Origin: Bdellovibrio sp.
GTDB taxonomy: Bacteria > Bdellovibrionota > Bdellovibrionia > Bdellovibrionales > UBA1609
NCBI GenBank assembly: GCA_003694355.1
Contig: RFKI01000274.1
Location: forward strand, 1 to 10,871
DNA length: 10,871 nucleotides
Reading direction: 5' to 3'
Below the pieces are notes generated by a model. That model saw only the letters and a program-made list of their open reading frames with translations. It did not search any database and was not told where the DNA came from. The stretch's first letter is position 1; each line of letters starts with the position of its first letter. Position numbers and translations under genes: made by a program. Below, piece by piece: positions 1 to 6,132 of this stretch.

Positions 1-659
1 AAGCTAGAGTGAAAGGGTTTGGCTTGGAAGAGCTCGGGATTCAACTGACTCCTCAAGGAACCATTCAAACTGATGCTTTTTTAAGAACAAACTATCCTCA
101 TATTTTTGTGTGTGGAGATGCCGCAGGACCTTATCAATTTACACATACAGCCGCTCATCAGGCTTACTATGCCACCGTAAATGCGCTTTTTCGACCATTT
201 CTTTCACTTATCCCTCCACCATGGAATAAAAGCTTTAAGGTAGATTATAGCGTGATTCCCTGGGCCACTTATACAGACCCAGAAGTGGCCACCGTAGGAC
301 TGACAGAAACTTTAGCCCAACAAAAAAATATCCCTTATGAAGTGACCACTTATGATCTGAGTGACCTGGATCGCGCCATTACAGATGGAGAAGATGAGGG
401 ATTCATTAAAGTCCTTACTCCCCCGAAGAAAGACAAAATTCTGGGCGCCACCATTGTACATGCTCGAGCTAGCGACCTTATTTCAGAGCTTGTTCTTGCC
501 ATGAAGTATGGCCTGGGGCTCAACGCCATTCTCAGCACCATCCATATTTATCCTACGCTATCAGAAGGTAACAAGTTTTTGGCTGGCAATTGGAAAAAAG
601 CCAGAAAACCAGAAAGACTTCTTAAGTTTTTAGAAAAGTTCCACCACTGGAAACTATAA
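1..659 (+). CDS. FAD-dependent pyridine nucleotide-disulfide oxidoreductase, mercuric-reductase-like (C-terminal part)
   Basis: This is the 3' part of a flavoprotein disulfide reductase. The reading frame is open to the left edge (codons from nt 3), so the GTG at nt 9 is an internal valine and the true start lies outside. What remains is the end of the NAD/FAD region, including the second FAD motif PHIFVCGDAAG (about residues 29-39 counted from nt 9), followed by the dimerisation domain that begins near PWATYTDPEVATVG. The redox CxxxxC motif and both GxGxxG folds are in the missing part. The C-terminal active-site motif reads HIYPTLSE. Lipoamide dehydrogenases have HxHPTxxE, so the usual catalytic His is replaced by Tyr, as in relatives often annotated as mercuric reductases. 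The lysine-rich tail (AGNWKKARKPERLLKF) also differs from lipoamide dehydrogenase. Family membership is clear; the substrate is unknown and true mercury reduction is unproven. Confidence 0.9.
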   Translation, partial: ARVKGFGLEELGIQLTPQGTIQTDAFLRTNYPHIFVCGDAAGPYQFTHTAAHQAYYATVNALFRPFLSLIPPPWNKSFKVDYSVIPWATYTDPEVATVGLTETLAQQKNIPYEVTTYDLSDLDRAITDGEDEGFIKVLTPPKKDKILGATIVHARASDLISELVLAMKYGLGLNAILSTIHIYPTLSEGNKFLAGNWKKARKPERLLKFLEKFHHWKL

Positions 660-689
660 CAAATTATTTATCTAATATTTGAAGAACTT

Positions 690-699
690 AAAGGTCTGA
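690..699 (+). repeat. 10-mer AAAGGTCTGA, first copy, upstream of the LTA-synthase-like gene
   Basis: The 10-mer AAAGGTCTGA lies in the 138-nt gap between the flavoprotein gene and the LTA-synthase-like gene, 98 nt before the ATG. A TTTGAA sits 6 nt upstream and a TTAAAA 9 nt downstream. The same three words in the same order occur before the MscS gene. It could be a shared regulatory element or chance. I saw no convincing sigma-70 promoter elsewhere in this gap. Confidence 0.3.
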
Positions 700-772
700 C
701 TCCACTGCTTAAAAATGAGAATTCACTCAAAATCTATATCTCTTATATCAACGCATCAAATATTGTCAAAAG

Positions 773-793
773 AAGGTACTTGTAGGATACCTT
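773..793 (+). promoter_or_regulatory. Small hairpin presenting the ribosome binding site of the LTA-synthase-like gene in its loop
   Basis: AAGGTA (773-778) and TACCTT (788-793) can form a 6-bp stem around a 9-nt loop, CTTGTAGGA. The loop carries the only good Shine-Dalgarno sequence, TAGGA at 783-787, 10 nt before the ATG at 798. The stem ends 4 nt before the start codon. The Shine-Dalgarno assignment is fairly safe. Any regulatory role of the hairpin is inference. Confidence 0.35.
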
Positions 794-797
794 TCGC

Positions 798-2774
798 ATG
801 ATCAAAAAATGGCTATCTCCTTATTGGAAATCACTTTTTTCCATAATAGGGGTATTTTTAATGCTCATGGCCCTTATGAGGCTGACTTTCTTTATAACCT
901 TTTACCAAAAGGCTCCTTTAAAAGATATTTTAAAAGCCTTCTACTTAGGAACTAAGTTTGATATTCGCATTGCCATTCTCCTAAGCCTTCCATTTGTCTT
1001 TGTGGGCAAATGGATTCTTAAAAACAAAAAAGCTCTTCAAGGCTTTATCTATTTCTACTCTTTTATTTTATTTTTCTTCCTACTGACGTACTTTCTGGAT
1101 TTTGGCTACTATGCTTACCTTCATAGTCGTATCAACGCCACCATCTTTGGCTTTGCCTATAACTCAAAAGAGTCACTTCTTATGATGTGGCAAAGTTACC
1201 CTATGGTATGGATCACTCTAGGCTTTTTCATTTTGGAATTGGCTCTTTTATTCTTACTCAAACGCATCCTGATTCATTTCTCTAGCCAGACACCTGCTCT
1301 TAAGTCAAGGAAAACTCAACGAATTCTCATAAATACTTTTTTATCTTTTCTTCTCCTTCTCGGGCTCTATGGAAAATGGGCTCACTATCCCCTTCGCTGG
1401 AGTGAGGCCTTTTTTAGTGGAAACTCCTTTATTAGCTCTTTAGCTCTTAACCCTATTCACTATCTTTTTGACTCTTTAAAAAATAGAAATAAAGAATATA
1501 GTACCAAAGAAACCAAAAGGTACTGGCCCCTTATTGCAGACTATTTAGAGCTTCCTAAAATGCAAAAACCTTTGGACTTCAAACGCCCTCTACGCCTAAC
1601 TCCTCTTTTTACAGATCGCCCTAACATTGTTGTGATTGTTATGGAGTCCTATGCCAGTTTTAAAACCAGTCTTTTCGGAAATCCCCTTGACCCAACCCCT
1701 TTTACTCAAAAGCTTTTAAAAAACAGTTACTTTTTCAAAAACTACTTCGTTCCTTCAGAAGGCACAGCTCGTTCCATGTTCTGCTTAATTACAGGCATCC
1801 CTGATGTGGGAGCCCTGCGCACTTCTTCCCGAAACCCCTTAATTGTTGAACAGAACACTCTGGTCAATACCTTTAAAGGTTATGAAAAATACTACTTTCT
1901 GGGAGGCAGTGCCAACTGGGGCAATATTCGTGGGGTTATAAAAAATAACATCCCTGATATTCATATTTACGAAGAAGGCTCTTATCAACGAGAACGCACA
2001 GATGTCTGGGGTCTTTCAGATCTTCAACTTTTTGAGGAAGTTCACCGTATTCTTAAGGAAGAGAGAAAATCCCCCTTCTTCGCCATTGTTCAAAGCTCCA
2101 GCTTTCACAGACCCTATACCATCCCAGAAGACAGAGAAAACTTCAAAGAGCGTCAAGTGGACTCAAGGGAACTGCGAAAATGGGGATTTGAGTCCCTTAA
2201 GGAGTTTAACTCCATCCGCTTTGCGGATTATAGTCTAGGAAGGTTTTTTGAGCTCATGAACAACACTCCTGAATTTGATAACACTCTTTATTTTATTGTG
2301 GGAGATCATGGCCTTGTGGATTGGGGCGCTCATAATCTTTCCAAAGGTGAACGACTCTTCTATCTAGGACGTTTTCATGTGCCCTTTATTATTTACTCAA
2401 AGAAAATTAAAGAACCCAAAGAGTTTGACTTCCTCGCGACAGAAATGGATGTTCTCCCAACAATAGCCGGTATTACAGGCCACCCCTTCACCAACACCAC
2501 CCTCGGACGAAACCTGTTTGCTAATTATAAAAAACGATGGGCCTTTAATTACTACCATTACCTGAAACCACCAAAAATTGCAGGCTTCAATGACACCTAC
2601 TATGTTTCCTGGCAAGCTGGCCGATTTAGCCCTTTATATAACTATAAATCATCCCACCCAGAAAAACCCATTACGGACAACCCCAATGAATATCAAAAAC
2701 TTAAAGATTTCACCTATGGAATCTATGAAACATCCAAATACCTTCTTTATCACAACAAAAGACAAAAACCCTAA
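798..2774 (+). CDS. LTA synthase family membrane protein (sulfatase / alkaline-phosphatase fold phosphoglycerol-type transferase)
   Basis: This 658-residue protein has the family layout of about five N-terminal membrane helices (roughly residues 12-35, 52-72, 80-104, 133-155 and 174-192) followed by an extracytoplasmic sulfatase-type catalytic domain (about 273-585). Expected metal and catalytic residues are visible: E283 in VIVMES, the nucleophile candidate T323 in EGTARSMF, D402 and W404 in TDVWGLSD, H437 in SSSFHRPY, and D503-H504 in VGDHG. Family members use phosphatidylglycerol or a similar lipid to transfer phosphoglycerol onto lipoteichoic acid or periplasmic glucans outside the membrane; some relatives transfer phosphoethanolamine. 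The acceptor here cannot be read from sequence. The start is supported by TAGGA 10 nt upstream. The gene stands alone on this strand, and its TAA overlaps the stop of the convergent rhomboid gene. The family call is sure; in a probably Gram-negative host, true lipoteichoic acid synthesis is unlikely. Confidence 0.93.
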   Translation: MIKKWLSPYWKSLFSIIGVFLMLMALMRLTFFITFYQKAPLKDILKAFYLGTKFDIRIAILLSLPFVFVGKWILKNKKALQGFIYFYSFILFFFLLTYFLDFGYYAYLHSRINATIFGFAYNSKESLLMMWQSYPMVWITLGFFILELALLFLLKRILIHFSSQTPALKSRKTQRILINTFLSFLLLLGLYGKWAHYPLRWSEAFFSGNSFISSLALNPIHYLFDSLKNRNKEYSTKETKRYWPLIADYLELPKMQKPLDFKRPLRLTPLFTDRPNIVVIVMESYASFKTSLFGNPLDPTPFTQKLLKNSYFFKNYFVPSEGTARSMFCLITGIPDVGALRTSSRNPLIVEQNTLVNTFKGYEKYYFLGGSANWGNIRGVIKNNIPDIHIYEEGSYQRERTDVWGLSDLQLFEEVHRILKEERKSPFFAIVQSSSFHRPYTIPEDRENFKERQVDSRELRKWGFESLKEFNSIRFADYSLGRFFELMNNTPEFDNTLYFIVGDHGLVDWGAHNLSKGERLFYLGRFHVPFIIYSKKIKEPKEFDFLATEMDVLPTIAGITGHPFTNTTLGRNLFANYKKRWAFNYYHYLKPPKIAGFNDTYYVSWQAGRFSPLYNYKSSHPEKPITDNPNEYQKLKDFTYGIYETSKYLLYHNKRQKP

Positions 2775-2780
2775 AAGGGA
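2755..2780 (-). terminator. Candidate weak intrinsic terminator of the suc-lpd-rhomboid operon
   Basis: Read on the minus strand, CCCT-TTT-AGGG (2779 to 2769) forms a 4-bp, GC-rich stem with a 3-nt loop and runs straight into TTTTTGTCTTTTG. The rhomboid TAG stop lies inside the stem. The stem is short for an efficient terminator, but the U-tract has the right position and orientation. Read on the plus strand the same hairpin has no U-tract, so it would not end the opposing transcript. Confidence 0.35.
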
Positions 2781-3454
2781 TCAGGAAAGTATCGGCCTTT
2801 CCACCGCCTCTTTTTATAATAAAAAAAGTAATAAAGAACTCCCGCAAAAGCCCCACCCAAATGAGCACCATGTCCAATGGGCAAACCACCTCCCTGAGTT
2901 TGAGCAACCAACCCCCAAATATCAATCCCAACAAATGCCAGGGCCCCCACAATGGCTGGTACAGGAATAAGCCCAAAAATCAAGATCAAATTTGTGGGAA
3001 ACATCAAAGAAAATAATAAAACAACTCCGGCGATAGCTCCAGATGCTCCCAAAGCAGGAATATGAGGATTGCCTAGAAAATACTCTGAAGTAAGAGCATG
3101 GGAGACGGAACTAACTATCCCTGCAAGCAGGTAAAATAGTATAAACCGCAATGAACCTAAAGCACGTTCTACAATCCCTCCAAAACTTAACAGTACCAAC
3201 ATATTAATTAAGAAGTGCAAAAACCAATTATGGGAAAACACCGAAGCCAACAAGGGCCAGTAGTTTCCTTGATGAAGACGGTCTGCACTGATTAAGAAAT
3301 ATTTGTTTAAAAAAGAGACCCATTTTATGGATCGAGTGTAAATAGCTGTTGTCCAAAACAAATAAATGATGGTGTTTATAAAAACAATTAGAGGAACCGC
3401 ATAATAACTTCTTTGACGAAACCTTAAAGGAGTTCTATGCCTGATGATTCTCAC
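2771..3454 (-). CDS. Rhomboid family intramembrane serine protease
   Basis: This 227-residue, six-helix membrane protein carries the rhomboid active site. The serine lies in GASGA (S138), the catalytic histidine in AHLGG (H198), and the oxyanion-site pair H80-x3-N84 in LHFLINM. The ERALGSLRF stretch (96-104) matches the conserved loop before the next helix. Rhomboids cleave transmembrane segments of membrane proteins within the bilayer; the substrate here is unknown. There is no extra cytosolic domain, so this is a minimal bacterial form. The start is a GTG at 3454 that overlaps the lpd TGA in the sequence GTGA, which suggests translational coupling as the last gene of the sucA-sucB-lpd operon. 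I see only a weak Shine-Dalgarno (GAGCGAG). Its stop overlaps that of the convergent LTA-synthase-like gene. Residues needed for proteolysis are all present, so it should be active. Confidence 0.93.
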   Translation of the reverse strand: MRIIRHRTPLRFRQRSYYAVPLIVFINTIIYLFWTTAIYTRSIKWVSFLNKYFLISADRLHQGNYWPLLASVFSHNWFLHFLINMLVLLSFGGIVERALGSLRFILFYLLAGIVSSVSHALTSEYFLGNPHIPALGASGAIAGVVLLFSLMFPTNLILIFGLIPVPAIVGALAFVGIDIWGLVAQTQGGGLPIGHGAHLGGAFAGVLYYFFYYKKRRWKGRYFPDPF

Positions 3455-4845
3455 ATTTGTCTCGCTCTGTTTTCAACGGCCAATGCAGCTTCTCTAATCA
3501 CTTCTGGGAGAGTGGGATGAGCATGAAAACTTCTAGCTATATCCTCAGAGCTGGCAAAGAACTCCATACCAACCACCGCCTCCGCTAAAATATCTGAAGC
3601 TCTTGGACCTAAAATGTGAACGCCCAAAATTTGATCTGTTTCCTTATGAGCCAGTATTTTAGCTTGTCCTTCTGTAAACCCTAAAGCTTTGGCTCTTCCA
3701 TTGGCAGAAAAGGGAAACTGACCAATATTATAAGGGATTCCTTCGGCCTTTAATTCTTCTTCTGTTTTCCCTACGGAAGCCAACTCGGGCCAGGTATAAA
3801 TAACAGAAGGAACTGTTTTATAATTCACATGTCCTGGTTTCCCTGCAATAATTTCTGCTACAGCCACGCCCTCTTCTTCAGCCTTATGGGCCAGCATAGG
3901 ACCTGGAATTAAGTCTCCAATGGCGTAAATATGAGGAATGGATGTGCGCCAGTGCTCATCTACGACGACAAAACCACGGTCATTTTTTTGAATGCCCAAT
4001 TTTTCCAAGCCCAGTCCCTCTGAATAAGGCTTTCTACCTGTTGCCACCAAGACAACATCAGCTTCTAGCTCTTGTTCTTCTCCATTTAACTCATAGAAAA
4101 CCTTCCTGGACTGAGCATCTGCTCCTTTAACCTTTGCCTGAAGAACGAACTTCATACCCTGCTTTTTTAAAGACTGCAAAAGTCTCTTACTCATACCCCC
4201 ATCCATGACACCTGCAATTTTATTCTGATATTCCAAAACCGTTACATCACTCCCCAAACGCATCCAAACAGATCCTAATTCCAAACCAATGGCACCAGCT
4301 CCCACAACCACCATTTTTTCGGGAACCTTTTCCAAACTCAAGGCCTCCGTTGATGAGATCACAAATTTCCCGTCAAACGGCATAAAGGGGAGTTCATTGG
4401 GAACACTGCCTGTTGCTAGCACAATATTCTTTGCAGAGATTTTTTGTTCTTCTCCTTTTTCTGTTAAAACAGACACCTCATTTTCAGAAAGCAGCTTTCC
4501 AAAACCTCTCAAGGAAGTAATTTTATTTTTTTTAAACAAGTAAGCGATTCCGTTTGTTAGCTCCTCAACCACTTTTTCTTTTCTTTTCATCATAGCCTTG
4601 AGATTCAACTTCAAACCTGAAAACTCCAAACCATGTTTTTCAAAGTCTTTGTGAGCAGCCATGCTATAATATTCACTGGAGTCCAACAAAGCCTTCGATG
4701 GAATACAGCCAATATTTAAACAGGTTCCACCAAAAGTTTTTTCTTTTTCCACCACGGCTGTTTTCAACCCTAGTTGAGCAGCACGAATAGCACCTATATA
4801 GCCTCCTGGCCCAGAACCAATAACGATCAAATCAAATTCATTCAT
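3451..4845 (-). CDS. lpd: Dihydrolipoyl dehydrogenase (E3 of 2-oxoacid dehydrogenase complexes)
   Basis: This cytoplasmic flavoenzyme reoxidises the dihydrolipoyl group of E2 with NAD+, completing the 2-oxoglutarate dehydrogenase cycle. Its 464 residues are the normal length and all motifs are intact: FAD-binding GSGPGG (10-15), redox-active disulfide C42/C47 in GGTCLNIGCIPSK, NAD-binding GAGAIG (182-187), the second FAD motif HIYAIGD (305-311), and the dimer-interface active site HAHPTLPE with catalytic H443 and E448. This contrasts with the flavoprotein fragment at the left edge, whose motif has Tyr in place of His. The ATG at 4845 is preceded by AAAGG (4855-4859) with 9-nt spacing. It lies 19 nt after sucB and overlaps the rhomboid gene by 4 nt. 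Because it sits with sucA and sucB, its primary complex should be 2-oxoglutarate dehydrogenase, but E3 is often shared with the pyruvate and glycine complexes. Confidence 0.97.
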   Translation of the reverse strand: MNEFDLIVIGSGPGGYIGAIRAAQLGLKTAVVEKEKTFGGTCLNIGCIPSKALLDSSEYYSMAAHKDFEKHGLEFSGLKLNLKAMMKRKEKVVEELTNGIAYLFKKNKITSLRGFGKLLSENEVSVLTEKGEEQKISAKNIVLATGSVPNELPFMPFDGKFVISSTEALSLEKVPEKMVVVGAGAIGLELGSVWMRLGSDVTVLEYQNKIAGVMDGGMSKRLLQSLKKQGMKFVLQAKVKGADAQSRKVFYELNGEEQELEADVVLVATGRKPYSEGLGLEKLGIQKNDRGFVVVDEHWRTSIPHIYAIGDLIPGPMLAHKAEEEGVAVAEIIAGKPGHVNYKTVPSVIYTWPELASVGKTEEELKAEGIPYNIGQFPFSANGRAKALGFTEGQAKILAHKETDQILGVHILGPRASDILAEAVVGMEFFASSEDIARSFHAHPTLPEVIREAALAVENRARQM

Positions 4846-4864
4846 ATTTATGCACCTTTCTTTG

Positions 4865-6118
4865 TTAAACCTTTAATAACATTCGAGCAGGATCTTCTAT
4901 ACACTCTTTAATTTTAACCAAGAATCCAACGGACTCTGTTCCATCAATAATGCGATGATCATAGGAAAAAGCCACATACATCATTGGCTTAATTTTTACT
5001 TCTCCATTGATGGCAATGGGACGTTCTTCAATTTTGTGCAAACCTAAAATACCGCTTTGAGGAGGGTTTAAAATAGGAGTGGACATCAAAGACCCATAAA
5101 CCCCTCCATTACTAATGGTAAAAGTTCCTCCCTGAAGATCTTCAATGGAAATTTTGCCCGCACGAGCTTTTTGAGCATAGTGCTTAATGCTCATTTCAAT
5201 TTCAGCAATGCTCAGTTGATCAGCATGGCGAACGACAGGAACCATTAAACCACGATCTGTGCCTACCGCAATCCCAATATTATAATAATTGTTATACACA
5301 ATATCATTTCCTTCAATCCACCCATTCACTCTGGGATAAGCCTTTAAAGCTTCCACTGCAGCCTTCACAAAAAAGCCCATAAAGCCTAATCGAATTCCAT
5401 GCTTTTTCTCAAATGTCTCCTTATATTTTTTTCTTAACTGAATAACAGCTTCCATATTGATTTCATTAAAAGTGGTTAAAATGGCCGCTGTATGTTGGGC
5501 TTCCACAAGCCTTCTGGCAATTGTCTGCCTTAAACGAGACATAGGTTCTCGCCGTTGAGCCTCCTGTACACTTTCTGTTTTAACCTGAGGCAAAGGTGGG
5601 AGTTCCTCAGAAGCTTCCTTCTGCCCTTTTTCTTTTTGAGGTTCCGAAGATAAGGACTTTAACACATCTCCTTTAGTAACACGCCCCCCTCGTCCTGTTC
5701 CCGCTATCTGACTGGTATCTACTTTAAACTCTTCAGCCAAACGACGAACAGCAGGACTTTGCCCTTGAGGGGCAGGAGACTCACTCTTGTGAGAAGCTTG
5801 CAGACCTTCTTCTGGAGTTGAAGGCATCTCTTCTTTCTGAGAGGCAGGTTCTGCTTGTTTGACTTTCCCTTCCTCTTTAGCTGACGTGTCAATTTCACCA
5901 ACGACAGTTCCAATTTCTACAGTCTCACCCTCTGGAACCTTAATCTTCAACTTCCCATCAGCTTCCGCAACAACTTCCACACTGGCCTTATCTGTTTCCA
6001 GCATTAATAAAACATCATCTCGATGCACATACTCACCATCTTTTTTAACCCATTCTGCAATGGTGGCCTCAGTGATGGATTCTCCAACAGCGGGAATTTT
6101 AATTTCAACTGTGCTCAT
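4865..6118 (-). CDS. sucB: Dihydrolipoyllysine succinyltransferase (E2 of the 2-oxoglutarate dehydrogenase complex)
   Basis: E2 forms the core of the complex and transfers the succinyl group from lipoate to CoA. Three domains are visible in 417 residues: one lipoyl domain (1-77) with the lipoylated lysine K44 in ETDKASVE; a peripheral-subunit-binding domain (about 120-156, from [10 protein letters not shown] to KGDVLKSL) that docks E1/E3; and the acyltransferase domain (about 190-417) with the catalytic YDHRIIDG (H388, D392). The linkers are charged, rich in E, K, Q and S, rather than Ala-Pro repeats. The single lipoyl domain and the position directly after sucA favour a succinyltransferase over a pyruvate E2. 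The ATG at 6118 has a strong Shine-Dalgarno that begins in the sucA stop codon. It is the second gene of the operon; odhB is an alternative name. Confidence 0.96.
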   Translation of the reverse strand: MSTVEIKIPAVGESITEATIAEWVKKDGEYVHRDDVLLMLETDKASVEVVAEADGKLKIKVPEGETVEIGTVVGEIDTSAKEEGKVKQAEPASQKEEMPSTPEEGLQASHKSESPAPQGQSPAVRRLAEEFKVDTSQIAGTGRGGRVTKGDVLKSLSSEPQKEKGQKEASEELPPLPQVKTESVQEAQRREPMSRLRQTIARRLVEAQHTAAILTTFNEINMEAVIQLRKKYKETFEKKHGIRLGFMGFFVKAAVEALKAYPRVNGWIEGNDIVYNNYYNIGIAVGTDRGLMVPVVRHADQLSIAEIEMSIKHYAQKARAGKISIEDLQGGTFTISNGGVYGSLMSTPILNPPQSGILGLHKIEERPIAINGEVKIKPMMYVAFSYDHRIIDGTESVGFLVKIKECIEDPARMLLKV

Positions 6119-6124
6119 TGTTTA

Positions 6125-6132
6125 TCTCCCTA
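6125..6132 (-). promoter_or_regulatory. Ribosome binding site of sucB, fused to the sucA stop codon
   Basis: On the minus strand the sequence TAGGGAGA contains the sucA stop (TAG, 6132-6130). Its last G is the first base of the Shine-Dalgarno GGGAG (6130-6126), 7 nt before the sucB ATG. Ribosomes ending sucA therefore stop on the sucB initiation site, which should keep E1 and E2 synthesis coupled. Confidence 0.75.

Noticed and set aside
637..655. Stem TTCCA-CCAC-TGGAA with a bulged extension at the end of the flavoprotein gene, as a terminator
   Set aside because: It has only 5 bp before a bulge, lies inside the coding sequence, and is followed by mixed A/T (ATAACAAATTATTTATC) rather than a U-run. 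It is too weak to call.
2811..2831. A/T inverted repeat CTTTTTAT...ATAAAAAAAG downstream of the LTA-synthase-like stop as its terminator
   Set aside because: It has no GC stem and lies within the rhomboid coding region, where it encodes the aromatic/Lys-rich tail (FFYYKK). It is best explained by codons.
2578..2970. 130-codon plus-strand frame antisense to the rhomboid gene
   Set aside because: It is low-complexity (Pro, Gln, Lys, His) and has no start signal. It is the complement of a hydrophobic membrane protein gene, a common source of spurious frames.
3451..4845. Possibility that the two flavoprotein disulfide reductases in the window arose by recent tandem duplication
   Set aside because: Their C-terminal domains differ widely in motif and tail, and they are on opposite strands. 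They are old paralogues, not a recent duplication.
5719..5913. Lys/Leu-rich open frame opposite to or overlapping the sucB linker
   Set aside because: It is a shifted-frame shadow of the charged linker between the lipoyl and subunit-binding domains, with no ribosome binding site or recognisable domain.
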